A stretch of DNA of 48,475 nt from an uncultured Oscillospiraceae bacterium (GTDB taxonomy: Bacteria; Bacillota; Clostridia; Oscillospirales; Oscillospiraceae), in assembly GCA_934675115.1 (NCBI GenBank), contig CAKUPH010000006.1, positions 1-48,475 of the forward strand. Reading direction: 5' to 3'. Below the pieces are notes generated by a model. The model ran no database searches, was not told the origin of the DNA, and was given only the letters and a program-made list of their open reading frames with translations. Position numbers and translations under genes: made by a program. Shown here piece after piece: positions 34,657-42,772 of this stretch (positions are counted from its first letter, which is position 1; each line of letters begins with the position of its first letter).

Positions 34657-35638
34657 CGCGGCCGCCCTCCTCGCTCAGAATGGATTCGCCGCAGCGCAGG
34701 CAGCGGCACAGGTGGCCCGGGGCCAGCTCCGTCATGCCGGGATGCTCCGTGGCGCACGCTTCGGTGGCGTAAGGGCACCGGGGGTGGAACTTGCAGCCGT
34801 CAGGCAGGTTGGCGGGGTCGGGCATGAGGCCCTGAATGGGCTGGAGACGACGGGTGTCCTTGTCCAGAGAGGGAATGGAGTTGAACAGGCCGACGGTATA
34901 GGGATGGGAGGTGTGGTCAAAGATATCCTCCAGAGAGCCGTATTCCACGATCTCACCGGCGTACATGATGGCCACGGTGTCGCAGGACTCCGCCACGATG
35001 CCCAGATCGTGGGTGATGAGGATCATGGCGGTGTTGAATTCCTTCTTCAGGTCGTTGATCATGTGCATGACCTGCGCCTGAATGGTCACGTCCAGAGCGG
35101 TGGTAGGCTCGTCCGCCAGCAGCAGCTTGGGGTTGCAGGCCAGCGCGATGGCGATGACCACGCGCTGCTTCATGCCGCCGGAGAACTGGTGAGGATAGTC
35201 GCCCGCGCGGTCGGGGCCGATGCCCACCTTGCCCAGAATGTCGATCATGCGCTGCTGGGCCTCCACCTTGGTGCAGTTCTGGTGGCGGAGAATGACCTCG
35301 GCCACCTGATCGCCCACGGTCATGACGGGGTTCAGGGCGGTCATGGGATCCTGGAAGATCATGGAGATCTCATTGCCGCGGATGTCCTGCACTTCCTTCT
35401 CGGACATGGTCATGATGTCCTTGTCCTTGTAGGTGATGGTGCCGCCCAGCACCTCGCCGGGCTCGGGGACCAGACGCAGGATGCCCAGAGCAGTGGTGGT
35501 CTTACCGGCGCCGGTCTCGCCAACGAGGCCCAGCGTCTTGCCGGCATCCACGGACAGGGACACGCCGTTGACGGCATGAACGTCGCCGCTTTCGGACTTG
35601 AAATGGATCACAAGATCCTCAATTTTCAGTAAGCTCAT
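34649..35638 (-). CDS. dppD: Oligo/dipeptide ABC transporter ATPase, DppD/OppD type
   Basis: The 329-residue ATPase has Walker [10 protein letters not shown] (about 39-47), signature FSGGMKQRV (about 154-162), Walker [13 protein letters not shown], and the cysteine-rich oligo_HPY tail ([14 protein letters not shown]). It forms a heterodimer with DppF on the cytosolic side. The ribosome site is GAGGAGGCAG upstream. An 18-nt gap separates it from dppC and the 3' end overlaps dppF, showing one operon. Confidence 0.93.
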   Translation of the reverse strand: MSLLKIEDLVIHFKSESGDVHAVNGVSLSVDAGKTLGLVGETGAGKTTTALGILRLVPEPGEVLGGTITYKDKDIMTMSEKEVQDIRGNEISMIFQDPMTALNPVMTVGDQVAEVILRHQNCTKVEAQQRMIDILGKVGIGPDRAGDYPHQFSGGMKQRVVIAIALACNPKLLLADEPTTALDVTIQAQVMHMINDLKKEFNTAMILITHDLGIVAESCDTVAIMYAGEIVEYGSLEDIFDHTSHPYTVGLFNSIPSLDKDTRRLQPIQGLMPDPANLPDGCKFHPRCPYATEACATEHPGMTELAPGHLCRCLRCGESILSEEGGRDE

Positions 35639-35656
35639 AATTTCGCTGCCTCCTCA

Positions 35657-36559
35657 TTACTTGCGCATCCGGGGATCCATAGCGTCCCGGAGGCCGTCGC
35701 CCAGCAGGTTGAAGGCCAGCATGGTCAGGATGATGAACAGGGCGGGGAACACGATGGTGTGCCACCGATCGGCCAGCATGGACACGTTGTCCAGACCGTA
35801 GTTCAGGATGGAGCCCCACTCGGGAGTGGGCTCCAGAACGCCCAGACCGATGAAGGACAGACCGGCGATGGCCATGATGGAGCCGCCGAGGTACAGGGTG
35901 GACTGCACGATGATGGGGGCCAGGCAGTTGGGGATCACGTGGGTGAGGATGATGCGGCCGCTGCCCTCGCCGAAGGTGCGGGCGGCCTCGATGTACTCCT
36001 GATCGTGGATCAGCAGGGTGGAGCCGCGGAGCTGACGGGCGATGACGGGGATGGTGCCGGCGGAAATGGCCAGAGCGGTCTGCCACACGCCGGAGCCCAG
36101 GGCAACGGAGATGCAGATGGCCAGCATCATGCCGGGGATGGCCATGATGACGTCCATAAAGCGCATGAGCACGTTATCCAGCGTCTTGCCGAAGAAGCCG
36201 CAGAGGGCGCCGATGATCATGCCCAGCACGATGCCCATGGCCACGGAGATAACGGCCACCATCAGGGAGTAGCGGCCGCCCACCAGCAGGCGGGAGAACA
36301 GGTCGCGGCCGTAAGCGTCGCAGCCCATGATGTGCTGAAGGCTGGGCTTGGCGAAGCGGAGCATCAGATCCTGCTGCGCGTAGTCATAGGGGGCGATCCA
36401 TGTGGAGAAAACGGTGGCCAGCACGAGAAGGGCCAGAAAAATGAGACAGATGACGGACACGGGGTTTTTCTTGAGCTGATGCCAGACCTCGCCCCAGTAG
36501 CTGCGCTTCTTCAGGCGGACGGGCTCGCCCTTCACAGCGGTATTTGCGGATTTGCTCAT
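35657..36559 (-). CDS. dppC: Peptide ABC transporter permease, DppC/OppC type
   Basis: The 300-residue inner-membrane permease has an N-terminal OppC_N helix (about 28-50), then the BPD_transp_1 core with five or six helices. The cytosolic EAA loop, EAARTFGEGSGRIILTHVIP (about 193-212), contacts the ATPases. LGCDAYGRDLFSRLL-type residues (MGCDAYGRDLFSRLL) before helix 2 are hallmark of DppC. It starts 2 nt after the dppB stop. Confidence 0.94.
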   Translation of the reverse strand: MSKSANTAVKGEPVRLKKRSYWGEVWHQLKKNPVSVICLIFLALLVLATVFSTWIAPYDYAQQDLMLRFAKPSLQHIMGCDAYGRDLFSRLLVGGRYSLMVAVISVAMGIVLGMIIGALCGFFGKTLDNVLMRFMDVIMAIPGMMLAICISVALGSGVWQTALAISAGTIPVIARQLRGSTLLIHDQEYIEAARTFGEGSGRIILTHVIPNCLAPIIVQSTLYLGGSIMAIAGLSFIGLGVLEPTPEWGSILNYGLDNVSMLADRWHTIVFPALFIILTMLAFNLLGDGLRDAMDPRMRK

Positions 36560-36561
36560 GT

Positions 36562-37542
36562 TCAGGCCACCTCCTTGGCGGCAGACGCCTTTTTCTTGGT
36601 CTTGCTCCCGGCGGTGTACTGGGCCTTGATGCGGGGATCAACGGCGGCGTAGGCCAGGTCGGTCAGCAGGTTCATCACGCACACCACAATGGCGCACACC
36701 AGCACGCAGCCCTGCACGGTGATGAAGTCCTTGCTGTTGATGGAGTTATTGATCAGCATGCCCATGCCGGGGATCTGGAAGATCATCTCCACCAGAATGG
36801 AGCCGGCCATGGCGGCGCCCATGCCGTTGCCCACCATGGTGAGGATGGGGATCAGGGCGTTCTTGAGCACGTGGCGGGTGACCACCTTGCCCTCGGAGAT
36901 GCCCTTGGCCCGGGCGGTGCGGACGTAGTCCTGACGGATGACCTCAAGGACGGAGGACCGGGTCATACGGGCGTTCTGCGCCAGTGAGCCGACGCCGGCG
37001 GCGATGGTGGGCAGGATGAAGCTCCGGATGCCGTTGCCCGCGCCGGATACCGGGAACCAGCCCAGCTTGACGGCGAAGAACTGCACCAGCACCACGGCCA
37101 CCAGAAAGCCGGGGATGGCGGTGAGCAGGATGGCCAGCACGGAGGTCAGATAGTCGATAAAGGAATTTTGGTGAAGGGCGGCCGCCAGTCCCAGCGGAAT
37201 GCCCAGACAAATCGAAATCAGGATAGCGCCAAGGCTGATCTTCAGGGTGTTGGGGATGCGGCTGCCGATCAGCTCGGCGACGGTCTTGGAATAGACATAG
37301 GAATTGCCCAGATCACCCTTGCACAGGTTGATCAGGTATTCGCCCAGCTGGACGATGTAGGGCCGGTCGAGGCCCATGTCATGGCGCATTTCGGCCAGAA
37401 GGACCGGGTCGTTGGCCTTCAGGCCCAGCTTGATCATGGCGGGGTCGGTGGTGGAGAAATAGTTGATGGTAAAGATGATGATGATGGCGCCCAACAGCAC
37501 GGGAATGATGAGCAGAAGACGCCGGACGATGTATTTGAGCAT
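36562..37542 (-). CDS. dppB: Peptide ABC transporter permease, DppB/OppB type
   Basis: The 326-residue permease starts MLKYIVRRLLLIIPVLLGA, the usual DppB opening with a positive-inside first helix. The core has six helices and the EAA loop (YVRTARAKGISEGKVVTRHV). The start at 37542 has GAGGAGGGAG upstream; the longer in-frame reading from 37608 would begin inside the hairpin after dppA. Residue GS(V/I)LVEMIFQIPGMG near 270 is the family signature. Confidence 0.94.
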   Translation of the reverse strand: MLKYIVRRLLLIIPVLLGAIIIIFTINYFSTTDPAMIKLGLKANDPVLLAEMRHDMGLDRPYIVQLGEYLINLCKGDLGNSYVYSKTVAELIGSRIPNTLKISLGAILISICLGIPLGLAAALHQNSFIDYLTSVLAILLTAIPGFLVAVVLVQFFAVKLGWFPVSGAGNGIRSFILPTIAAGVGSLAQNARMTRSSVLEVIRQDYVRTARAKGISEGKVVTRHVLKNALIPILTMVGNGMGAAMAGSILVEMIFQIPGMGMLINNSINSKDFITVQGCVLVCAIVVCVMNLLTDLAYAAVDPRIKAQYTAGSKTKKKASAAKEVA

Positions 37543-37579
37543 TGGCTCTCCCTCCTCGGGGCGATGTCGGAATTTTAAG

Positions 37580-37613
37580 GAAGCGTGGCGGCGGGAAACC
37601 CCCCCCACGCTTC
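37580..37613 (-). other. Hairpin between dppA and dppB
   Basis: GAAGCGTGG pairs with CCACGCTTC. On the minus strand it follows the dppA stop by about 40 nt. It is followed by TTAAAATT and not by a full T-run. It likely acts as a partial terminator or 3' stabiliser giving more binding protein than permease, a common pattern in such operons. Confidence 0.65.
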
Positions 37614-37654
37614 TTTGCTTAGCTTAGCTGTCAGTCTGTTGAGACGGGATGAAC

Positions 37655-39277
37655 TCAGTCAGTCAGCAGAGTGGGGTTGAGCTGGTTGCTGCTGTCCAGA
37701 GCGGCCTCGAAGGAGTTGTGGCCGTCCTTCACGCCGTAGTTCTTGGTCTCGTTCCACAGGGGGATGAACAGGTAGTTGTCGTGGATGTACTCCTGATACT
37801 CCTTGTAGATCTGGGTACGCTCAGCCTGATCGCGGCTGGCGGAGCCGCGGTTGAACAGGTCGGCGGCCTCATCCTCGTTGCGGCGCTGCAGGACGTTGTC
37901 GGACAGGGGGCCCATCTGCTGGAGCAGGGAGGCGGGGTCGTTGCCGGCGCCGTTGGAGGGGTTGTTGATACCCAGCGCCTGCTGGCCGCTCAGAAGGACG
38001 GGCAGGATGGTGGCGAAGTCGCCCATGCCGGACAGATCGAGGTTGATGCCGATCTGAGCCAGAGAGGACTGAGCCTGAGTGGCGATGGCCTGGTTGAAGG
38101 CGGTGGACTCAGCCACGATGGTGACGGTCAGGGGGTTGTCAACGGAGTAACCGGCGGCAGCCAGGCACTCCTTGGCGTAGTCGGGATCATACTGATAGGT
38201 GCCCACGTTCTCATAGGCCCAGTTGTCAGCGCCCAGAATGGAGGTAGCCACAGTATACATGCCCTCGCCCAGAACGTTGACCATCTCTTCGATGTTGATG
38301 CCGTGAGCGAAAGCCTTGCGGATGTTGATGTCGGCGAAAGCGCCCACGGTGTCCTTACCGGCGGCCATCTGGAAGCCGTAGACGGACTGCATGGGGACCT
38401 GAACCAGGCCCACGCCGTTGACGGCGCCGTTGGACAGGTTCTTGACGTAGGAAGCCTCGGTCAGGAAAGCGGCGTCCAGGTTGCCGGCCTGCAGGTCGGC
38501 GTAGCGGGTGGACTCCTCGGAGTAGAACTTCACGATGACCTCATCGTAGTAGGGAGCCTCGCCCCAGTAGGTGTCGTTGCGGACCAGAGTGTACTGGACG
38601 GACTCTTCCCAGCCGGACTTGTCGGACACGCCGTCGCCCTTCAGCTTATACGGGCCGGTGCCATACAGCCAGCCGTAGTTCCAGCCGTCGGCCTCGCAGG
38701 TCTCACGGTCCATCAGGAAGCAGTTGGCCATGACGTCATAGAAGCCGGCGTCGTAAGTGCTCATGGCGATGACGATGGTGTTGTCATCGGGGCAGGTGGT
38801 TTTGTCGAAGTCGACGCAGGCCACCATGGAAGCGGTGCGGCCGGAGTCGCGCAGATGCTCCAGGTTGAACAGCACGTCGTCAGCGGTGAAGGCGTTGCCG
38901 TTGGAGTAGGTGACGCCCTGACGCAGGTGAACGGTCAGCTCCAGATCGCCGGTCCACTCGTGGCTCTCAGCCAGAATGTCGGTGACGTTGCCGGCCTTGT
39001 CAATGGTCCACAGGGTCTGCATGACAGAGTTGACCAGAGCGCGGGCAGAGTTGGTCTGCAGGTCGGTGGCCACGTCGAAGGTGTTGGCGTTGGCGTCGGA
39101 ACCGAAGACGAAGGTCTTGGTGCCGGTGGCTTCGCCGCCGTTGTCAGAAGGGGCGCTGCTGCTGTCGCCGCCAGAGGGGGCGTCGCTGCTACCGCTGTTG
39201 CTGTTGCCGCAGGCAGCCAGGCTCAGGACCATGACCAGCGCCATCAGCAGAGCAAAGAGCTTGTTCCACTTTTTCAT
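37655..39277 (-). CDS. dppA: Peptide-binding lipoprotein, DppA/OppA family (SBP_bac_5)
   Basis: The 540-residue surface lipoprotein captures peptides for the permease. It has a basic N-terminus, hydrophobic core and lipobox LSLAAC with the lipidated Cys23, then a Ser/Gly/Asp linker (24-50). The family motif LRQGVTYSNGNAFTADDVLF is at about 118-137. The start at 39277 has AAGGAGG 7 nt upstream. It is first in its operon, with a promoter region carrying an inverted repeat. Peptide is the expected ligand, but this family also binds nickel, glutathione or plant sugars. Confidence 0.93.
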   Translation of the reverse strand: MKKWNKLFALLMALVMVLSLAACGNSNSGSSDAPSGGDSSSAPSDNGGEATGTKTFVFGSDANANTFDVATDLQTNSARALVNSVMQTLWTIDKAGNVTDILAESHEWTGDLELTVHLRQGVTYSNGNAFTADDVLFNLEHLRDSGRTASMVACVDFDKTTCPDDNTIVIAMSTYDAGFYDVMANCFLMDRETCEADGWNYGWLYGTGPYKLKGDGVSDKSGWEESVQYTLVRNDTYWGEAPYYDEVIVKFYSEESTRYADLQAGNLDAAFLTEASYVKNLSNGAVNGVGLVQVPMQSVYGFQMAAGKDTVGAFADINIRKAFAHGINIEEMVNVLGEGMYTVATSILGADNWAYENVGTYQYDPDYAKECLAAAGYSVDNPLTVTIVAESTAFNQAIATQAQSSLAQIGINLDLSGMGDFATILPVLLSGQQALGINNPSNGAGNDPASLLQQMGPLSDNVLQRRNEDEAADLFNRGSASRDQAERTQIYKEYQEYIHDNYLFIPLWNETKNYGVKDGHNSFEAALDSSNQLNPTLLTD

Positions 39278-39298
39278 CGTTTTTCCTCCTTGAAATTG

Positions 39299-39364
39299 TT
39301 TGGCGGAAGATACAGAGATATAACTATAAGCTATAGATTTATAACCATATCGTCCACCGCCAAA
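39299..39364. promoter_or_regulatory. Inverted repeat around an AT-rich core in the dppA leader
   Basis: TTTGGCGG (39299-39306) and CCGCCAAA (39357-39364) are perfect arms 50 nt apart. Between them lie several AT-rich runs (CTATAAGCTATAG). It could be an operator or the base of an RNA stem in the dppA leader. Confidence 0.5.
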
Positions 39365-39394
39365 ATTTTAACAGGTTTGCACGTCGTCCCGCAA
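39365..39394 (-). promoter_or_regulatory. Possible promoter of the peptide-transport operon
   Basis: On the minus strand TTGCGG (39394-39389), an 18-nt spacer and TAAAAT (39370-39365), preceded by TG one base before the -10 hexamer region. The leader would be about 80 nt and include the inverted repeat. Confidence 0.5.
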
Positions 39395-39457
39395 TGGAAA
39401 ATCCTTAGAAAAACCGGAAAATTTATTGGTAATTATTGTCCTCGAAAAAGCCGTTGT

Positions 39458-39513
39458 GAAAAAAACACAAATTGCACCCGTGCGTTTTTTTGCACGATCA
39501 CAATTGTGCAGTC
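39458..39513 (-). terminator. Probable terminator of the AraC-type gene
   Basis: On the minus strand CACAATTG...GTGC can pair imperfectly with GCAC...CAATTTGTG and is followed by TTTTTTT. A smaller hairpin, TGTGCA-GTC-TGCACA (39505-39519), overlaps it. Confidence 0.5.
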
Positions 39514-39522
39514 TGCACAGCG

Positions 39523-40776
39523 TCATTGGCCGTTCATAACGGTGCGGTATTGCCGGGGCGTGGTGCCGCTGACCTTGCGGAACAGGCGGCTGAAGTAATC
39601 CGGGTCGTCATAGCCCACCCGGCGGGCCACCTCGTTGATGGGGATAGACGTGTCCTTGAGCAGCAGCTTGGCGTGGTCCACCCGGACATTGGTCAGATAG
39701 GTGGTGACGGACTCGCCGGTCTCCCGCTTGAAGAGGACGCTGAAATACTGGGGATTGAGGTGGACCTGCCCGGCGATCTCGTCCAGCGTGAGCTTTTTCA
39801 TGTAGTTGTTCCACATGAAGTTCTTGGACTGGAGAACGGCGGGGTTGCCGTCGCTGCTGACGCCCTGGGTATACTGGCGGTAAAAGCGCTCCAGCCCGGC
39901 GGAGACCACCGGCGGCAGCTGGTCGTAATCCTGATGGTTGTCCACGGCGCTGCGGCAGTCGATGAGGATCTGCTGAAGCGCTTCGCTGCCGTTGACGGCA
40001 TCGCCGCAGGCATCCAGACACAGGTCCAGAATTTTATATGGCAGCTGGAATATGATGGTGGGGAACCGCTCCAGATAGGGGCGGCAGTCCACGAAGATCT
40101 CGTCCACCCATTTGCGCAGGGCTTCCATCTGGCCGGTGTGGAGGTAGTGGGCGAACCACGCCCGGCGGACGGGGGTGAGGACGTTCATGATCTGGGCCAT
40201 GGCGTACATCTGCTGAGCGCTGTCGTGGCGGCGGTTGACATGGAGCGCGATGCCATACTCGTCCACGGCGTTGCGGGCGGACAGCAGACTGGAGCCCGCG
40301 TCCAGAATGCTGTGGACGGGAAGGCCGTCGCCCAGCGTGAAGTAGAAGGGGCGGTAGCGCCGGGAGATGTCCATGTGGTGGTAGAGCCGGTCCACGGCGT
40401 GGAGGATGTCGTCGGCCTCCTGCGAGCCGAATTTGGCCGCAAAGTTGAGAAAGAGGTACACTGTGTCCTCTTCGATGAGGGATTCCAGCTCCGTCAGGCC
40501 CACGGAGTTCAGGAACATCCGGGCGTCGCTGTCCACCCACTCCAGCGCAGTGGACAGGGGGTAGGGGGGATCGGGCTCCCGGGGATTGAGCCGGATGACC
40601 AGCACGTTGAAGCTGCCGGGCTGAAAGTGATAGCCGTAGTATTCATTGATCTCGTCCAGCGTGGAGCCTGCTGCCGGCGCGCCGTGGAACAGGTCCCGGA
40701 GGAGCTGGCGGCGGAGCTTTTGCTGCAATTGCTGGTTCTGGCGCTGAAGGGCGGCGTATTCCTGCGATGTTGTCAC
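39523..40776 (-). CDS. AraC-family regulator without a receiver domain
   Basis: The 417-residue protein carries a C-terminal AraC DNA-binding domain with two helix-turn-helices (about 320-415, including LDEIAGQVHLNPQYFSVLFK and PINEVARRVGYDDPDYFSRL). The N-terminus begins with a short Gln-rich helix (EYAALQRQNQQLQQKLRR, residues 6-23) likely to form a coiled coil, then a middle domain resembling the insert region of YesN-type response regulators, but the receiver domain is absent. The start is GTG 40776 with GGAGGG 7 nt upstream; the longer reading from 40845 crosses its promoter. It lies directly upstream of the peptide-transport operon, in the same direction, and is its likely regulator. 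Confidence 0.85.
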   Translation of the reverse strand: MTTSQEYAALQRQNQQLQQKLRRQLLRDLFHGAPAAGSTLDEINEYYGYHFQPGSFNVLVIRLNPREPDPPYPLSTALEWVDSDARMFLNSVGLTELESLIEEDTVYLFLNFAAKFGSQEADDILHAVDRLYHHMDISRRYRPFYFTLGDGLPVHSILDAGSSLLSARNAVDEYGIALHVNRRHDSAQQMYAMAQIMNVLTPVRRAWFAHYLHTGQMEALRKWVDEIFVDCRPYLERFPTIIFQLPYKILDLCLDACGDAVNGSEALQQILIDCRSAVDNHQDYDQLPPVVSAGLERFYRQYTQGVSSDGNPAVLQSKNFMWNNYMKKLTLDEIAGQVHLNPQYFSVLFKRETGESVTTYLTNVRVDHAKLLLKDTSIPINEVARRVGYDDPDYFSRLFRKVSGTTPRQYRTVMNGQ

Positions 40777-40835
40777 GAAAGATCCCTCCTGCCGTGATCC
40801 GCGGAGCGCGGATACCTTATTAAAAATGTAATAGC

Positions 40836-40864
40836 AGTATACCACGTTTGCGGCTGATATTCAA
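40836..40864 (-). promoter_or_regulatory. Promoter of the AraC-type gene
   Basis: On the minus strand TTGAAT (40864-40859), 17-nt spacer, TATACT (40841-40836). Its -35 is 4 nt from the divergent promoter's -35. Confidence 0.8.
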
Positions 40865-40868
40865 CGGA

Positions 40869-40897
40869 TTGCGCGGGGAAAACGTGTGTGGTAAACT
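40869..40897 (+). promoter_or_regulatory. Promoter of the hexokinase gene
   Basis: TTGCGC (40869-40874), 17-nt spacer, TAAACT (40892-40897). It is back to back with the AraC-type gene's promoter. Confidence 0.7.
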
Positions 40898-40933
40898 GAT
40901 AAAAATAACCGGAAAATCGGGGAGGAAATGCAC

Positions 40934-42232
40934 ATGGACATGAAGCGGGCGGCGGAGGATTTTCTCCGGGACAACGGAATGGTGTGCGAGGTACCGGCGG
41001 AGACGCTGTGCGAGCGCTTCCGGGAGGAAATGGCACGGGGCCTGCGGCGGGAGCCGTCCACCCTCATGATGCTGCCCTCTTACCTGATTTTAGGGGACGG
41101 CCTGCCCGCCGACGGGCGGGCGGCGGCGCTGGACATGGGGGGCACCAACCTGCGCTCGGCGCTGGTGACGGTAGAGCGCGGAAAGGCCCGGGTGGAGCTG
41201 GACGTCACCGGCCCCACCCCGGGGAGCGTGATGCCGGTGACCCGGGCGGAGCTGCTGGAGGCCCTGTCCCGGCGGCTGGACGTGCTCCCGGCGGGAGTTC
41301 CGCTGGGCTTCTGCTTCTCCTTTCCGGCGGAGATCACCCCGGAGCTGGATGGCCGGGTGCTGCTCTTCGACAAGGAGGTCCGGGTGACCGGCGGTGCGGG
41401 GATACTGCTGGGGCAGGAACTGTCCCGCCATATGGCGGATACGGGCCGGACGCCTCCGGCGGCCTGCGCCGTGGTCAACGACACGGCGGCCGCCCTGCTC
41501 AGCGGCTGCCTGACGGAGGACCCGTCAGAGTGCGACGGCATCGTGGGCTTCATTCTGGGCACCGGCCTGAACATCTGCTATCCGGAGCGGACAGAGCGCA
41601 TCGCGGGCGTTTCCGCCCCCGCCGGGCGGCGGATGATCGTCAATCTGGAGGCTGGGGGCTGCGGCGTTTTTCCGCGGGGAGAGTTTGACCTCGCGCTGGA
41701 CGCGGCTTCGGAGGAGCCGGGGCGGAACCCGCTGGAAAAGATGACCTCCGGGGCCTATCTGGGGCGGCTGATGGGGCTGACACTTCAGGGCGCGGCTCAG
41801 GCGGGGCTGCTCTCGCCGGACTGCGCCGACGTGGTGCGGTCACTGAGCGGCCTGCACCTCCGGGACGCGGGGGCGCTGCTGGACGGGCAGGATGACGGCC
41901 TGCTCCGGCGGCTCCGGGCCGGGGCGGAGGACGCGGATGTTATCGAAGCCGTTTTGGGCGGCCTTACCGCCCGGGCCGCCGGGTATATCGCCGCCGCGCT
42001 GACGGCGGTGATGGTGACGGGGGATATGGGCCGCAACCCGGAGCGGCACGCCGCTATCATGACGGAGGGCTCCACCATCCTGAAATTTGCCCGCTACAAC
42101 CGGGAACTCCAGCGGGAGCTGGGGGCGCTGTGCGCCGGGGTGTACGGCCGGTACTGGCGGATCGCTCACGGGCCGGACGCGAACCTCAAGGGGGCCGCGG
42201 CGGCGGTCCTGATGCAGCAAATGTGCAACTAA
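40934..42232 (+). CDS. Hexokinase of the eukaryotic-type family
   Basis: The 432-residue protein belongs to the actin-fold hexokinases (Hexokinase_1/Hexokinase_2) rather than to the shorter ROK or bacterial Glk glucokinases. The N-terminal lobe has ALDMGGTNLRSALV (phosphate-1), GFCFSFPAE, and the catalytic Asp region VVNDTAAALLSG. The C-terminal lobe has ILGTGLNICY (phosphate-2) and the hexokinase stretch SGAYLGRLMGL. It phosphorylates hexoses with ATP; the sugar cannot be told. Start codons at 40928 and 40934 are in frame; GGGAGG is 3 nt from the first and 9 nt from the second, so 40934 is preferred. It is monocistronic. Confidence 0.87.
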   Translation: MDMKRAAEDFLRDNGMVCEVPAETLCERFREEMARGLRREPSTLMMLPSYLILGDGLPADGRAAALDMGGTNLRSALVTVERGKARVELDVTGPTPGSVMPVTRAELLEALSRRLDVLPAGVPLGFCFSFPAEITPELDGRVLLFDKEVRVTGGAGILLGQELSRHMADTGRTPPAACAVVNDTAAALLSGCLTEDPSECDGIVGFILGTGLNICYPERTERIAGVSAPAGRRMIVNLEAGGCGVFPRGEFDLALDAASEEPGRNPLEKMTSGAYLGRLMGLTLQGAAQAGLLSPDCADVVRSLSGLHLRDAGALLDGQDDGLLRRLRAGAEDADVIEAVLGGLTARAAGYIAAALTAVMVTGDMGRNPERHAAIMTEGSTILKFARYNRELQRELGALCAGVYGRYWRIAHGPDANLKGAAAAVLMQQMCN

Positions 42233-42235
42233 ACG

Positions 42236-42277
42236 AAAAAAACGGCGTGTTTTTTGCAAAAAACACGCCGTTTTTTT
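42236..42277 (+). terminator. Intrinsic terminator of the hexokinase gene
   Basis: A perfect 20-bp inverted repeat with core CGGCGTG/CACGCCG, flanked by A-run and T-run. Confidence 0.93.
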
Positions 42278-42670
42278 AATGTCCGACAACGGGAAAAATG
42301 CAGCCGGACATCCGGTCAACTCTGAAATCCGTGCTTATTTTTGTCAGCTGGGGTGATTCTTATTCCGCCAGATCCATGGCGAACAGCGCGGCTTATGCCG
42401 GAACGACGGCGTCCCCGGCGCGGATCTGGCCGCCCGACTCTACTTTATCCGGACTCATTTATCCGGTGCGTGCTATCATTTTGTGGGAACGGCCTGCTCC
42501 GGGAGAAATTAAAGCATCGGTTGACCGCCGTGAATCAAAAATGGCAGGGCTGCGGCAGAAACAGTGTTGTTCTGCTTCACTTTATGTCGCAGCGGTTGAA
42601 TCGCGGAGAAAATTATCGGGATAGAGGAGCCGCATCTCTTAGAAGTTTAGCGGGTGCAATCTCGCATTGA
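42278..42670. other. Intergenic stretch upstream of the protease
   Basis: No supported gene. 42367-42375 (GCCAGATCC) pairs with 42422-42430 (GGATCTGGC), enclosing 46 nt that contain shorter GC-rich palindromes. The rest shows nothing clear. Two overlapping 108-109-codon ORFs lack ribosome sites and family features. Confidence 0.55.
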
Positions 42671-42699
42671 TTGAATTTTGCAATTCAGTGCGCTAAAAT
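42671..42699 (+). promoter_or_regulatory. Promoter of the secreted protease
   Basis: TTGAAT (42671-42676), 17-nt spacer, TAAAAT (42694-42699). A small inverted repeat, TGAATT and AATTCA (42672-42687), overlaps the -35 and could be an operator. Confidence 0.82.
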
Positions 42700-42772
42700 A
42701 TTCAAAACCGGGAATGTGCGTCCAAGGGGGGAGCGTCGCCCGGCGGTAATTTCCGGAACAGGAGGAAACATG

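Noticed and set aside
42298..42670. Two overlapping ORFs of 108-109 codons before the protease
   Set aside because: Neither has a ribosome site or a recognisable domain, and they overlap each other in different frames.
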